A stretch of 62,696 nt of DNA. Origin: Rhodobacter sp. CACIA14H1 (GTDB taxonomy: Bacteria; Pseudomonadota; Alphaproteobacteria; Rhodobacterales; Rhodobacteraceae). The stretch lies in NCBI GenBank assembly GCA_000500915.1, contig AYNO01000002.1, positions 1 to 62,696 on the forward strand. Reading direction: 5' to 3'. A program made the translations under genes and the position numbers. Shown here one piece after another: positions 32,765-41,336 of the stretch. The stretch's first letter is position 1; the number at the start of each line of letters is the position of its first letter. The notes beneath the pieces were generated by a model, which was not told where the DNA came from, did not search any database, and was given only the letters and a program-made list of their open reading frames with translations.

Positions 32765-33951
32765 CATCCCTCGCCGTCCTGCGCGACCCGACCCTGCGGC
32801 TGATCGCATGGGCGCTGCTGCTGATGGGGGCGCTGAACGCCTCGGTCTATCCCTACCAGTCGCTCGTGGGCATCGAACGCATCGGCCTGTCCGAACCCGC
32901 CTTCGCGCTGGTCCTCGTCGCGGCCTCGCTCGTCTCGGTGACGGCGGCGGTCCTGCTCGGCATCCTGTCCGACCAGAAGGCCGACCGCCGTCGCGTCGCG
33001 CTGTTCACCGCCGCCTCCGGCACGGCGGGCGTGGGCATGATGATGGTCGCCCCCTCGCCCCTGACCTTCGCGCTCTGCCACGGCCTGCTGTTTCCGGTCT
33101 ATTCCTCGCTCTACGGCCAGCTTTTCGCGCTGGCCCGCCTCGCCCGCGCCGATGACGGCGCGGCGCGGGATGCGATCCTGTCCACCATCCGCTCGGCCAT
33201 GTCGCTCAGCTTCCTCGGGATGCTGGTGTTCTGGACCTTCGCCTTCGGCTGGGGGCTGGATGTCATGGCCGTCTATGTCTCGGCCAGCCTCGCCTCCGTC
33301 GCCCTTGCGGTGCTTCTGCACCTGAAATGGCCGAAAGACGGGCAGACCGGATGGGAGGACCGCCCCTCCGGCCTGAACTTCACCCGCGCCATGGCGGAAA
33401 TCGCCTCGCCGCCCATCCTGATCCGCCTGCTGCTGCTGGGGGCCATCGCCTCGGCGGGGAATCTCTACATGATCCTCGCCTCGCTGGTGTTCGAGGCATC
33501 GCCCACCCGCGATGCTGGCACCACCGCGCTCTATATCGGCCTCGTCGCGGGATGGGAGGTGCCCTTCATGCTGCTCCTGCCACTGGTGACGCACCGCTTC
33601 CGCCGCGCCACCCTGATCGCGGGCGGCACGCTGGTCTATTGCCTGCACCTTGCCCTGATGCCGGTGCTGACCGACTCCGCCTGGCTCTGGCTGCTGCCCC
33701 TGCTGGCGGGACTTGGCGGGACGGCCATCCTGACCCTGCCCATCGCCTATTACCAGGACCTGCTGGCCGGCCGTCCCGGCACCGCAGGGGCCATGCTGTC
33801 GCTGCAACGGCTGGTGTCGGAACTGCTGGCGGCCTTCGCCTTTGCGGGCGGCAGCTTCATCGGAGGCCACGCGGCAACCGCACTGCTCGGTGCCGCCGTG
33901 GCGCTGACGGGGGCGGTGGTGCTGTGGTGGATCGACCGGAGGCGGGGGTGA
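32761..33951 (+). CDS. MFS transporter
   Basis: Major facilitator superfamily protein of 396 aa with about 12 membrane segments. Seen: GILSDQKADRRRVAL, the loop 2-3 motif (GxxSDxxxRR), and repeating hydrophobic segments such as AVLLGIL, LGMLVFWTFAFGWG and LLPLLAGLGGTAILTLPIAYY. The layout resembles SetA-like sugar-efflux carriers (PYQSLVGIE near the start, then FPVYSSLYGQLFALAR). The ATG overlaps the preceding stop in ATGA. Substrate unknown. A strong hairpin follows at 33971. Confidence 0.88.
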   Translation: MTSLAVLRDPTLRLIAWALLLMGALNASVYPYQSLVGIERIGLSEPAFALVLVAASLVSVTAAVLLGILSDQKADRRRVALFTAASGTAGVGMMMVAPSPLTFALCHGLLFPVYSSLYGQLFALARLARADDGAARDAILSTIRSAMSLSFLGMLVFWTFAFGWGLDVMAVYVSASLASVALAVLLHLKWPKDGQTGWEDRPSGLNFTRAMAEIASPPILIRLLLLGAIASAGNLYMILASLVFEASPTRDAGTTALYIGLVAGWEVPFMLLLPLVTHRFRRATLIAGGTLVYCLHLALMPVLTDSAWLWLLPLLAGLGGTAILTLPIAYYQDLLAGRPGTAGAMLSLQRLVSELLAAFAFAGGSFIGGHAATALLGAAVALTGAVVLWWIDRRRG

Positions 33952-33970
33952 GAAGCATCCGCGTCGGGTT

Positions 33971-33997
33971 TCGCCCGTGGCCCAAAGCCACGGGCGA
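33971..33997. terminator. strong hairpin after MFS gene
   Basis: TCGCCCGTGGC (33971-33981) pairs perfectly with GCCACGGGCGA (33987-33997), loop CCAAA, 20 bp after the MFS stop. No T-run, so termination would need Rho. Confidence 0.55.
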
Positions 33998-34081
33998 TGA
34001 CCACCGGCGGACCGCGCATAGGGACATCACGCCCCCGACTCGCCCCAAAGGTTAACCCCCGCCAAACCCACCGCGCGTATG

Positions 34082-34129
34082 CACAGTCTGCGGTACAGTC
34101 CGCGGCACAACCCGCAGCACGGCCGTTTC
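34082..34129 (+). repeat. 12-bp-periodic element, copy A
   Basis: Four successive 12-bp units beginning CACA/TACA/CACA/CACG and ending GCGG or GCAG in the first three. The element matches a second copy at 54890-54937 with the same register and an ATG directly upstream in both. It lies between the convergent MFS and hemC genes. Read from ATG 34079 it would encode a peptide starting MHSLRYSPRHN, but this is probably not a gene. Confidence 0.6.
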
Positions 34130-34178
34130 CCCGCTATCCGGCCAATTAACACAGCGCCCGCAAGCACTTGCCCGCCCC

Positions 34179-34204
34179 GTAGGGTGCGCCATGGCGCACC
34201 CTAC
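34179..34204. repeat. 26-bp perfect palindrome
   Basis: GTAGGGTGCGCC, AT, then its exact reverse complement. It ends 8 bp after (downstream of) the hemC stop, so it may act as the 3' end of hemC mRNA. Similar GTAGGGTGCGCC palindromes are dispersed in many bacterial genomes (recalled, not searched). Confidence 0.85.
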
Positions 34205-34212
34205 ACCAGCCC

Positions 34213-35157
34213 TCACCGCCAGCCGAAGAACCCGTCCCCCGCCCGACCCAGCAACTCCTCCGCCAGATCGCGCCCGATCGCCGCGGCATCCGCAACGGCA
34301 CCCCGCCGCTCGCCGGTGATCGACTCGCTGCCATCGGGCCGCAGGATCTCGCCCCGCAGCCACAGCGCATCGCCCTGCAGCATCGCCAGACCGGCAATCG
34401 GCGTCTCGCAAGACCCGTCCAGCCGCGCCAGGAACCCCCGCTCCGCCGCCAGCCGCACACCGGTATCGCGGTCATGGATCGCGGCCAGCATCGCTTCAAT
34501 CCGTTGATCCGCAACGCGTCTTTCCACGCCGATCGCGCCCTGCGCGACGGCTGGCAGCATCTCCTCGGGTGCGATCGCCCCCCGCGCCACATGCGCCATC
34601 CCCAGCCGGTTCAACCCTGCCATGGCCAGGAAGGTGGCCACCGCCACCCCCTCTTCCAGCTTTCGCATCCGCGTCTGGACATTGCCGCGGAACTCCACCA
34701 GCCGCAGGTCGGGCCGCCGCAACGCCAGTTGCGCCCGCCGCCGCAGCGACGACGACCCCACCACCGCCCCCTGCGGCAGATCGGCCAGCGACGCGACCGT
34801 GGGCGACACGAACCCGTCCCGCACATCCTCGCGCGGCAGATAGCAGTCCAGCACCAGCCCCTCCGGCTGCACCGTCGGCATGTCCTTCATCGAATGGACC
34901 GCTATATCTATGGCCCCTTCGATCAGCGCCTCCTCTATCTCGCGGGTGAACAGGCCCTTGCCGCCGATCTCCTTCAGCGGCTTGTCAAGGATCTGGTCCC
35001 CCGTCACCTTGATCACCACGATCTCGAAGGCCGCTTCCGGCAGGCCGAAAGCCCCCATCAGACAGCGCCGCACCTCATGCGCCTGCCAGAGCGCAAGGGG
35101 CGAACCACGGGTTCCGATCTTCAGCGGCTGGGCGGGGGAGGGGAGCGGATGCGTCAT
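34213..35157 (-). CDS. hemC: HemC, porphobilinogen deaminase
   Basis: Hydroxymethylbilane synthase (314 aa), joining four porphobilinogens in haem and bacteriochlorophyll/cobalamin precursor synthesis in the cytoplasm. Seen: IGTRGSPLALWQAHEV at 14-29, IEEALIEGAIDIAVHSMKDMPT, the substrate-binding FRGNVQTRMRKL, GSSSLRRRAQL, and RLDGSCETPIAG with the dipyrromethane-cofactor Cys250. The ATG at 35157 gives the usual N-terminus; an ATG at 35169 would add four residues. Divergent from hemE across 247 bp. Confidence 0.97.
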   Translation of the reverse strand: MTHPLPSPAQPLKIGTRGSPLALWQAHEVRRCLMGAFGLPEAAFEIVVIKVTGDQILDKPLKEIGGKGLFTREIEEALIEGAIDIAVHSMKDMPTVQPEGLVLDCYLPREDVRDGFVSPTVASLADLPQGAVVGSSSLRRRAQLALRRPDLRLVEFRGNVQTRMRKLEEGVAVATFLAMAGLNRLGMAHVARGAIAPEEMLPAVAQGAIGVERRVADQRIEAMLAAIHDRDTGVRLAAERGFLARLDGSCETPIAGLAMLQGDALWLRGEILRPDGSESITGERRGAVADAAAIGRDLAEELLGRAGDGFFGWR

Positions 35158-35404
35158 GCCCCAAGGCATACAACTGTCACGCAAACCTGACAACTCTTGA
35201 CAAGACAGCCTAGGCGACGGACGCATGGGGAATGACGCCAGTCTTCGACATTTCCCATGCCCTGCACCGGACGACCAATCCGGGCGCACGGGCGCAACGG
35301 TCGGTCCCGCCCCGACGTGACACGTACGGCCCGACCGCCTTGCGCATCCGGACACACAACATGATCGCCCCCCCGGCACAGTTCTCCCCCACGAAAGCCA
35401 CCCC

Positions 35405-36442
35405 ATGACGCACCCGACCAAGACCATCCTCCGCGCCCTCGCCGGGGAAACCCTGCCGACCCCGCCGATCTGGATGATGCGTCAGGCGGGCCGCTACCTG
35501 CCCGAATACCGCGCCACGCGGGCGCAGGCGGGCGATTTCCTGTCGCTCTGCTATACCCCTGATCTTGCTGCAGAAGTCACCCTGCAACCGATCCGTCGCT
35601 ACGGCTTCGACGCGGCGATCCTGTTTGCCGACATCCTGCTCCTGCCGCAGGCCCTCGGCCCGAAGCTCTGGTTCGAAACGGGCGAAGGCCCGCGCATGGA
35701 AACCACCACGACGATGGACCAGGTCAGGGCGCTGAAACCCACCGACGCCATCCACGACACCCTGTCGCCGGTCTATGAAACCGTCCGCATCCTGTCCCGC
35801 GAACTGCCGCGCGAGACCACGCTGATCGGCTTCGCCGGCGCGCCCTGGACCGTCGCCACCTACATGATCGCCGGTCGCGGGTCCAAGGACCAGGGCGCAG
35901 CCCACGCGCTCAAGGATACCGACCGCGCGACCTTCACAGCCCTCATCGACCGCATCACCGAAGCGACCGTCGAATACCTCTCGGCGCAGGTCGTGGCGGG
36001 GGCCGAGGTCGTCAAGCTCTTCGATTCATGGGCCGGATCGCTGAAAGGGCAGGATTTCGAAGATTTCGCCGTCAAGCCCGCCGCCGCCATCATCGCCGCG
36101 ATGAAGGCCCGCCACCCCGGCCTTCCCGTCATCGCCTTCCCGCGCGAGGCAGGCGCGGGCTACATCGGCTTCGCCGCGAAAACCGGTGCCGACTGCGTCG
36201 CCCTCGACAACTCCATCACCCCCGAATGGGGGGCCGAGAATGTCCAGCCCGGAGGCTGCGTCCAAGGCAACCTCGCCCCCGAACACATGGTCACGGGGGG
36301 CGATGCCCTGATCCGCGAAACCCGCCGCGTGGTGGATGCCTTCCGCAACGGGCCGCATATCTTCAACCTCGGGCACGGCATCACGCCCGAGGCGAATCCC
36401 GACAACGTGCAACTCATGATCGACACGGTGCGCGGGGCCTGA
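35405..36442 (+). CDS. hemE: HemE, uroporphyrinogen decarboxylase
   Basis: Decarboxylates the four acetate side chains of uroporphyrinogen III to give coproporphyrinogen III; 345 aa, usual length. Seen: [17 protein letters not shown] (substrate-binding signature) at 20-36, [13 protein letters not shown] (catalytic Asp), [19 protein letters not shown], and [13 protein letters not shown] near the C-terminus. Divergent from hemC; its stop overlaps the start of the downstream transporter gene in TGATG. Confidence 0.98.
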   Translation: MTHPTKTILRALAGETLPTPPIWMMRQAGRYLPEYRATRAQAGDFLSLCYTPDLAAEVTLQPIRRYGFDAAILFADILLLPQALGPKLWFETGEGPRMETTTTMDQVRALKPTDAIHDTLSPVYETVRILSRELPRETTLIGFAGAPWTVATYMIAGRGSKDQGAAHALKDTDRATFTALIDRITEATVEYLSAQVVAGAEVVKLFDSWAGSLKGQDFEDFAVKPAAAIIAAMKARHPGLPVIAFPREAGAGYIGFAAKTGADCVALDNSITPEWGAENVQPGGCVQGNLAPEHMVTGGDALIRETRRVVDAFRNGPHIFNLGHGITPEANPDNVQLMIDTVRGA

Positions 36443-37338
36443 TGTCGCTCTGGGTCTGGGCCGCGCTGCTGGGCGCCATCGCCCAGACCGGGCGCAATGC
36501 CACACAGGCAGGGCTGACCGCCGCGCTGGGAACCGTGGGCGCGACACAGGTGCGCTTCCTCTTCGGCCTGCCCTTCGCCGCGCTCTTCCTTGCGCTGCAC
36601 CTCGCATGGACGGGCGCGGCGCTGCCGGTCCCGACGGCCGCGACGCTCGGCTGGACCGCGCTCGGCGCCTGGGCACAGATCGCGGGCACCGCGCTGATGC
36701 TGCTGCTGATGAAGGACCAGAGCTTCGGCGTCGCCACCGCATGGCTCAAGACCGAACCGGTCCTCGTCGCCCTGCTGGGCGCGGCGCTGCTGGGCGACGC
36801 GCTGACACCGGGCATCCTAGCCGCCATCGGCATCGCCGTCGCGGGGGTGCTGGTCCTGTCGGTAAAGCCGGGGCCGACGCTCGGCAGCTTCTTCCAGACC
36901 CGTCCCGCCGCCCTCGGCCTGCTGTCGGGCCTTTGCTACGGCCTTGCCGCCATCGGCTTTCGCGGCGGGATCACCCACCTGCCCGACGGGTCCTTCCTGA
37001 CCCGCGCCCTTGCCACGCTGACCCTCGCGCTGGCGATCCAGACCGCCACGCTGCTGGTCTGGCTTGCCCTCTTCGACCGCAAGGCGCTGACAGGGTCCTT
37101 CCGCGTCTGGCGCAGCTCGCTCGCGGCGGGCTTCCTTGGCGCCTTCGCCTCGGCCTGCTGGTTCACGGGCTTCTCGCTGACCACCGCCGCGAATGTGCGC
37201 ACGCTGGCGCTGGTGGAAATTCCCATGGCCCAGATCGTATCGCGCTGGCATTTCCGCCAGAAGACCAGCCCCCGCCAATATGCCGGCATGGCCACGATCC
37301 TTCTGGGCGTCGCGGCGCTGCTCTGGCAGCAGGGCTGA
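36442..37338 (+). CDS. DMT-superfamily (EamA) transporter
   Basis: A 298-residue membrane protein with about ten hydrophobic segments in two EamA-like halves. Seen: small-residue-rich segments such as LGWTALGAWAQIAGTALMLLLM and LLGAALLGDALTPGILAAIGIAVAGVLVLS (parts), and in the second half EIPMAQIVSRWHFRQKTSPRQYAGMATILLGV (parts), a typical EamA repeat end. ATG 36442 overlaps the hemE stop, so it is translationally coupled to hemE. Substrate unknown; tetrapyrrole transport is possible but unsupported. Confidence 0.82.
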   Translation: MSLWVWAALLGAIAQTGRNATQAGLTAALGTVGATQVRFLFGLPFAALFLALHLAWTGAALPVPTAATLGWTALGAWAQIAGTALMLLLMKDQSFGVATAWLKTEPVLVALLGAALLGDALTPGILAAIGIAVAGVLVLSVKPGPTLGSFFQTRPAALGLLSGLCYGLAAIGFRGGITHLPDGSFLTRALATLTLALAIQTATLLVWLALFDRKALTGSFRVWRSSLAAGFLGAFASACWFTGFSLTTAANVRTLALVEIPMAQIVSRWHFRQKTSPRQYAGMATILLGVAALLWQQG

Positions 37339-37353
37339 CAACCTAGGCCGACC

Positions 37354-37704
37354 CTACCCGACCAGCCCCCGCAGCACCGCCAGCGCGGCCTGCCCGTCGG
37401 CATCATCGGCCGCCACGAAGACGGCCACCGTGCCCACCATGCCCAGCTTGGCCTGCATCGACGGGCGGATCGTCAGCACGAACCCGTCCGGCTGGAACGC
37501 GACCCCCTCGACCGCATCCTTCGCGGCAAAGATGTCGTCGGACACTTCCAGATACAGGCCCTTCCGGTCCCCCGGACGCCCCTCGAAGATCACATAGCCA
37601 TCCTCGGGGTCCTCGCTCGCCGCGAAGCCCACGGCATGGTCGCCGCCCTCGGTATCGGTCCAGAAGGCCCGTGCCCGTATCTCGATATCCGCTCCGCCGC
37701 CCAT
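37354..37704 (-). CDS. conserved hypothetical protein
   Basis: A 116-residue soluble protein starting with a Gly-rich MGGGADIEIRA and a compact alpha/beta pattern (DGYVIFEGRPGDRKGLYLEV, FAAKDAVEGVAF, GTVAVFVAADDADGQAALAVL). No known motif recognised. It lies 47 bp downstream of hemF in the same direction, so it may be part of a hemF operon. The even codon use and good length argue for a real gene. Confidence 0.65.
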   Translation of the reverse strand: MGGGADIEIRARAFWTDTEGGDHAVGFAASEDPEDGYVIFEGRPGDRKGLYLEVSDDIFAAKDAVEGVAFQPDGFVLTIRPSMQAKLGMVGTVAVFVAADDADGQAALAVLRGLVG

Positions 37705-37751
37705 GCCTGCATCCCCTTGGTGACGGGACGCCTCTTACAGGGCCGCTGCCG

Positions 37752-38627
37752 TCAAGTCCACTTGGCGACCGGCGGCAGGCTCATCAGCACGGCATTGGCG
37801 TCATGCCCCGTCTCCAGCCCGAACTTAGTGCCACGGTCATAGACGAGGTTGTATTCCGCATAGAGCCCGCGATGCACAAGCTGCGCCTCGCGGTCGGCCT
37901 CCGTCCAGGGCGTGCCGACGCGGCGCTCCGTCACCGGCACGAAGGCGGGCAGGAAATGCCGCCCCACCTCCTGCGTGAAGGCGAAATCGGCTTCCCAGCT
38001 GTCCCCGTCAGGACCGCCGGTATTCAGGTCGTCATAGAAGATGCCCCCCACACCCCGCGCCCGGCCCCGGTGCGGCACGAAGAAATACTCGTCCGCCCAG
38101 GCCTTGAACTTCGGGTAGTAGCCCGCATCGTGCAGGTCGCAGGCCGCCTGCATCTGCCCGTGGAAATGCGCCGTGTCCTCGGCATATTCCAGCGCGGGGT
38201 TCAGGTCCGCCCCGCCGCCGAACCACCAGGCATGGGGGGTCCAGAACATCCGCGTGTTCATATGCACCGCCGGGCAATGCGGGTTGACCATATGCGCCAC
38301 CAGCGAGATGCCGGAGGCCCAGAATCGCGGGTCGCGGTCCATCCCCGGCACGCCCCGCGCCGCCATCGCCCGCTGCGCCCGTTCGCCCAGCGTGCCATGC
38401 ACCTCGGACACGTTGACGCCCACCTTCTCGAAGACGCGGCCGCCGCGCATCACGCTCATCAGCCCGCCGCCACCATCGGCCCGCACTGTCGGCGTCACCT
38501 CGAACCGCCCCGGCGCACCCTGCCCGAAACGGCCCTCCAGCCCCTCGAAGGCCGCGACGATGCTGTCGCGCAATTCGCGGAACCAAGCGGCGGCACGTGC
38601 CTTGCGGGTATCGAACGGGTCGGCCAT
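37752..38627 (-). CDS. hemF: HemF, oxygen-dependent coproporphyrinogen III oxidase
   Basis: Aerobic oxidative decarboxylation of coproporphyrinogen III to protoporphyrinogen IX; 291 aa. Seen: GGGLMSVMRGGRVFEKVGVN, HMNTRMFW, WWFGGGADLNP, and EYNLVYDRGTKFGLETGHDANAVLMSLPP, all HemF signatures (cited in parts). GGAGAG precedes the ATG at 38627. The window also carries hemN for the anaerobic route, under FNR control. Confidence 0.97.
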   Translation of the reverse strand: MADPFDTRKARAAAWFRELRDSIVAAFEGLEGRFGQGAPGRFEVTPTVRADGGGGLMSVMRGGRVFEKVGVNVSEVHGTLGERAQRAMAARGVPGMDRDPRFWASGISLVAHMVNPHCPAVHMNTRMFWTPHAWWFGGGADLNPALEYAEDTAHFHGQMQAACDLHDAGYYPKFKAWADEYFFVPHRGRARGVGGIFYDDLNTGGPDGDSWEADFAFTQEVGRHFLPAFVPVTERRVGTPWTEADREAQLVHRGLYAEYNLVYDRGTKFGLETGHDANAVLMSLPPVAKWT

Positions 38628-38741
38628 CTGTCTCTCCAGGTTTACACTTCCATGCCTAGCACCACGGAACCCCGCTCGCCAACATGGCATTTGGCTTCAC
38701 CCGCGCCCCGCGCTATCACGGGACCAAGTCACGAGGTTTCC

Positions 38742-39140
38742 ATGCGCCGCCTGCTCCTGCCCGCCCTTCTGGCCCTGACCGCCTGCGGCACCCCGCAGGA
38801 ACAGTGCATCAACCGCAACACGCGGGACCTGCGCACGATCCAGAAACTGGTGGACGAAACGCAGGCCAACATCACCCGCGGCTACGCGATCGAGGAATAC
38901 ACCGTCTGGGTGCCCGTCTGGCAACTCTGCGAGGTGCAGCCCGTCTCCACCGACCCGCTGCAGCCCCCGCCGCCGCCGCGCTACTGCTTCGAGGACGAAC
39001 CCCAGACCCGCACGCGGCCAAAGGCCATCGACCTGCGGGCGGAATCGGCCAAGCTGGAAAGCCTTCTGGAACGCCGCGACCAACTGGCCCGCGCGGCACA
39101 ACCCGTCATCGCCCAGTGCAAGGCGCAGTATCCCGAGTGA
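38742..39140 (+). CDS. lipoprotein of unknown function
   Basis: A 132-residue protein with a lipoprotein signal: MRRLLLPALLALTAC, lipobox LTAC, Cys15. The mature part has QCINRNTRDLRTIQKLVDETQANITRGYAI (parts; helical), a Pro-rich PLQPPPPPRYCF, and a coiled-coil-like C-terminal helix LRAESAKLESLLERRDQLARA. GAGG precedes the ATG at 38742. It is divergent from hemF and its stop abuts the SDR stop at 39141. Confidence 0.75.
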   Translation: MRRLLLPALLALTACGTPQEQCINRNTRDLRTIQKLVDETQANITRGYAIEEYTVWVPVWQLCEVQPVSTDPLQPPPPPRYCFEDEPQTRTRPKAIDLRAESAKLESLLERRDQLARAAQPVIAQCKAQYPE

Positions 39141-39947
39141 TCAGAAGGCGGGCACGCCCACCGCATCCATCAACCCGCGCCCGCCATCCAGCGTCACCAC
39201 CTGCCCCGTCATGAAGGCCGACGCGTCCGAGGCAAGGAAGTGCACCGCCTCCGCCACCTCGTCGGCACTGGCGATCCGCGCCAGCGGCGTGCCGGCCTCC
39301 ACCGTCTCGCGCCAGTCGGGATTGTCGCGCAGCGCACCCTGCAGGGATGCGCTCATGACCGAACCGAAGGACACGGCATTCACCCGTATCCTCTTCGGCG
39401 CCAGCACCACGGCCAGCGACCGCGTCATCTGCTCCACTGCCGCCGAACTGATGGAATAGCCCAGAAGCTCTGGCTGCACCCGCGTCGCAGCCAGCGAGGA
39501 CAGGTTGACGATGGTGCCGATGATCCCCTCGGCCCCCGTCTTCTCCGCCTTCTGGATCATCCGCTTCGCCGTCATCTGGCTCAGCCGCAGGCTGGTCAGC
39601 AGGTTCTGCTCCAGCAACTCTTCCACCGCGTCCTTCTCGGGGTCCAGCGCATCGGACAGGGCGCATTGGCGGCTGGCATTGACCAGGATGTCGATCCGGT
39701 CAAAGGCATCCACCGTGGCCGACAGCAGATTGGCGATCGTCAGGCGCTGGCGCAGATCGCCGGCGAACATCCGCACCGGCCCCTCGGCACGGGCTTCCTC
39801 GCCCACCTCGTCCGCCAACCGGTCCTCGTCCATGTCGGCGAACATGACATTCGCCCCCTTGTCCAGAAAGTGCCGCGCGATGGCGAGGCCGATCCCGTTC
39901 GCCGCCCCCGTGACGATGGCCGTCTTGCCGGAAATCGAAAAGCTCAT
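39141..39947 (-). CDS. SDR-family protein lacking the catalytic lysine
   Basis: A 268-residue short-chain dehydrogenase-like protein. Seen: cofactor motif TGAANGIGLAIAR at 13-25, acidic residue after strand 2 (FADMDE, NAD-type), NLSSLAA with the catalytic Ser, and the C-terminal MTGQVVTLDGGRG. Two departures: the NNAG motif reads NASR, and the active-site YxxxK reads YSISS, with Ser in place of Lys. Activity as a normal dehydrogenase is therefore doubtful; it may bind NAD without catalysis or use altered chemistry. It lies just upstream of no obvious partner; rsmC is the next gene, 9 bp away in the same direction. Confidence 0.85.
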   Translation of the reverse strand: MSFSISGKTAIVTGAANGIGLAIARHFLDKGANVMFADMDEDRLADEVGEEARAEGPVRMFAGDLRQRLTIANLLSATVDAFDRIDILVNASRQCALSDALDPEKDAVEELLEQNLLTSLRLSQMTAKRMIQKAEKTGAEGIIGTIVNLSSLAATRVQPELLGYSISSAAVEQMTRSLAVVLAPKRIRVNAVSFGSVMSASLQGALRDNPDWRETVEAGTPLARIASADEVAEAVHFLASDASAFMTGQVVTLDGGRGLMDAVGVPAF

Positions 39948-39956
39948 CCTGTCCCC

Positions 39957-40943
39957 TCAGCGCTGCCGCACCGGAAAGGCGGCCCGTATCACCCGGAAGG
40001 CAGCGTCGCCGCCGATCTCCTGCACCTCGCGGAACAGGGCCCCCAGCGCACGATCATAGGGCAGGTGGCGGTTGGCGACCAGCCAGAGCGTCCCGTCAGA
40101 CGCCAGCGCCCGCGCCGCCGCGCCGATGAAGGCCAGCCCCAGCGCGGGGTCGGCGTCGCGTCCCGCATGGAAAGGCGGGTTCATCACCACATGCTCCATC
40201 AGCTTCGGCAGGCGCAGCGTCGTCGCATCCGCCCAGTGGAACACCGCCCGCCCGTCCATGACATTCGCCCGCGCACAGTCCAGCGCATCCGCCTCCGCCT
40301 CGACCAGATGGCATTCCTTCACGCCCTCGCGCTCCAGCACGGCGCGGGACAGATAGCCCCAGCCCGCACCCAGATCCGCCACCTTGCCCTTCATCTCGGC
40401 AGGCAGCGCGGCAACCAGCAGCGCCGACCCCCTGTCGATCCCGTCCGCGCTGAACACCCCCGCCACGGTGCGGAAACCGTCCATGTCGGCGGGCCGGTCG
40501 GCCCAGTCCTCCAGCCCCGCACCGGCGGGAAAGACCGCGATCTTGCCATGCGCCTTGGACAGCGCCTCCGACAGCGCCACGCGCGCCCGCAATTCCTTCA
40601 GAACCGCATCGACCCCGTCGGTCTTCTGCCCGTCCACCGCGACAGGCCCGCCCTTCTGCACCAGCGCGGCCGCCTGCGCGATCAGTGCCCGCCCCTGCGC
40701 CCGCGACCGTGGCAGACACACGACCGCCGCCGCGAAGGGGCCCTCCGCCTGCGCCGCGACCGTGTAACCGCGCCCCGCGAACCAGTCGTGATCGGGCCGG
40801 AACCCAGTGACGACAGTGACACGATCCTTCGGCAAGCCCGCCAGATCATCGCCGATGCGCGGCCGGATCACCGCAACCCGCCCTTCTGCCGGAACGCGGA
40901 ACAGACCGCTCTCCAGCGCCATCTCCAATCGGGCAGACCTCAT
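39957..40943 (-). CDS. rsmC: RsmC-like rRNA/SAM methyltransferase
   Basis: A 328-residue two-domain protein like RsmC (16S rRNA m2G1207 methyltransferase). Residues 1-150 form the degenerate N-terminal methyltransferase-like domain; residues 160-328 the active domain with VADLGAGWGYLSRAVL (motif I) and VMNPPFHAG (motif IV NPPF, for base N-methylation). Other guanine N2-methyltransferases are similar, so exact target is inferred. It lies 123 bp from the divergent toxin-antitoxin operon. Confidence 0.85.
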   Translation of the reverse strand: MRSARLEMALESGLFRVPAEGRVAVIRPRIGDDLAGLPKDRVTVVTGFRPDHDWFAGRGYTVAAQAEGPFAAAVVCLPRSRAQGRALIAQAAALVQKGGPVAVDGQKTDGVDAVLKELRARVALSEALSKAHGKIAVFPAGAGLEDWADRPADMDGFRTVAGVFSADGIDRGSALLVAALPAEMKGKVADLGAGWGYLSRAVLEREGVKECHLVEAEADALDCARANVMDGRAVFHWADATTLRLPKLMEHVVMNPPFHAGRDADPALGLAFIGAAARALASDGTLWLVANRHLPYDRALGALFREVQEIGGDAAFRVIRAAFPVRQR

Positions 40944-41012
40944 GCACGAACCCCCGCTTCAATCGCCGCGCACCATAGGGGGCCGGCGGGGCAAGCCAAG
41001 GCAGGACTGCCC

Positions 41013-41053
41013 TTGATTTTGTGCTGCACGAATTCTACCTTATGGTGCTGCAC
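41013..41053 (+). promoter_or_regulatory. promoter and operator repeats of toxin-antitoxin operon
   Basis: A candidate promoter TTGATT (41013-41018), 17 bp, TACCTT (41036-41041) overlaps two exact copies of the odd dyad GTGCTGCAC, at 41021-41029 (in the spacer) and 41045-41053 (just after the -10), 24 bp apart centre to centre. The first extends to TTGTGCTGCACGAA. The arrangement fits autorepression by the antitoxin or the toxin-antitoxin complex. Confidence 0.65.
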
Positions 41054-41066
41054 AAGGAACCGCACA

Positions 41067-41336
41067 ATGCCAGCCCGCGACACCCTCTCTCTCAAGACCG
41101 TCGGAACGAACGGCCAGATCGCGCTTGGCAAGAAATACGCGGGCCGTCATGTCCTTGTCGAAGAACAGGGTGAAGGCGTCTGGCTCATCCGCACCGCCCG
41201 CGTCATCCCCGACTCGGAAGCATGGCTGCACGAAGGAAAGGCCGCCGCCGACCTGCAGGCTGCCCTCGATCACGCCGCCCGCACCCGCCCCGCACCGGAA
41301 GATAGCGAAGCGATCCTTAACAAAGCCGCCGAATGA
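41067..41336 (+). CDS. antitoxin-like protein (AbrB/MazE-type N-terminus)
   Basis: An 89-residue protein preceding a small toxin-like gene. The N-terminal LSLKTVGTNGQIALGKKYAGRHVLVEE recalls a swapped-hairpin AbrB/MazE DNA-binding domain, where a short start (here VGTNGQIALGKKYAG) is followed by Val-rich strands. The C-terminal half (SEAWLHEGKAAADLQAALDHAA) is helical, as expected for the toxin-neutralising part. The stop overlaps the next gene's start in ATGATG. Operator repeats lie just upstream. Type II antitoxin by context; family assignment moderate. Confidence 0.7.
   Translation: MPARDTLSLKTVGTNGQIALGKKYAGRHVLVEEQGEGVWLIRTARVIPDSEAWLHEGKAAADLQAALDHAARTRPAPEDSEAILNKAAE

Noticed and set aside
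35158-35404. FNR or other operator between hemC and hemE
   Set aside because: TTGACA-like words occur, but no TTGAT-N4-ATCAA dyad or other convincing operator was found.
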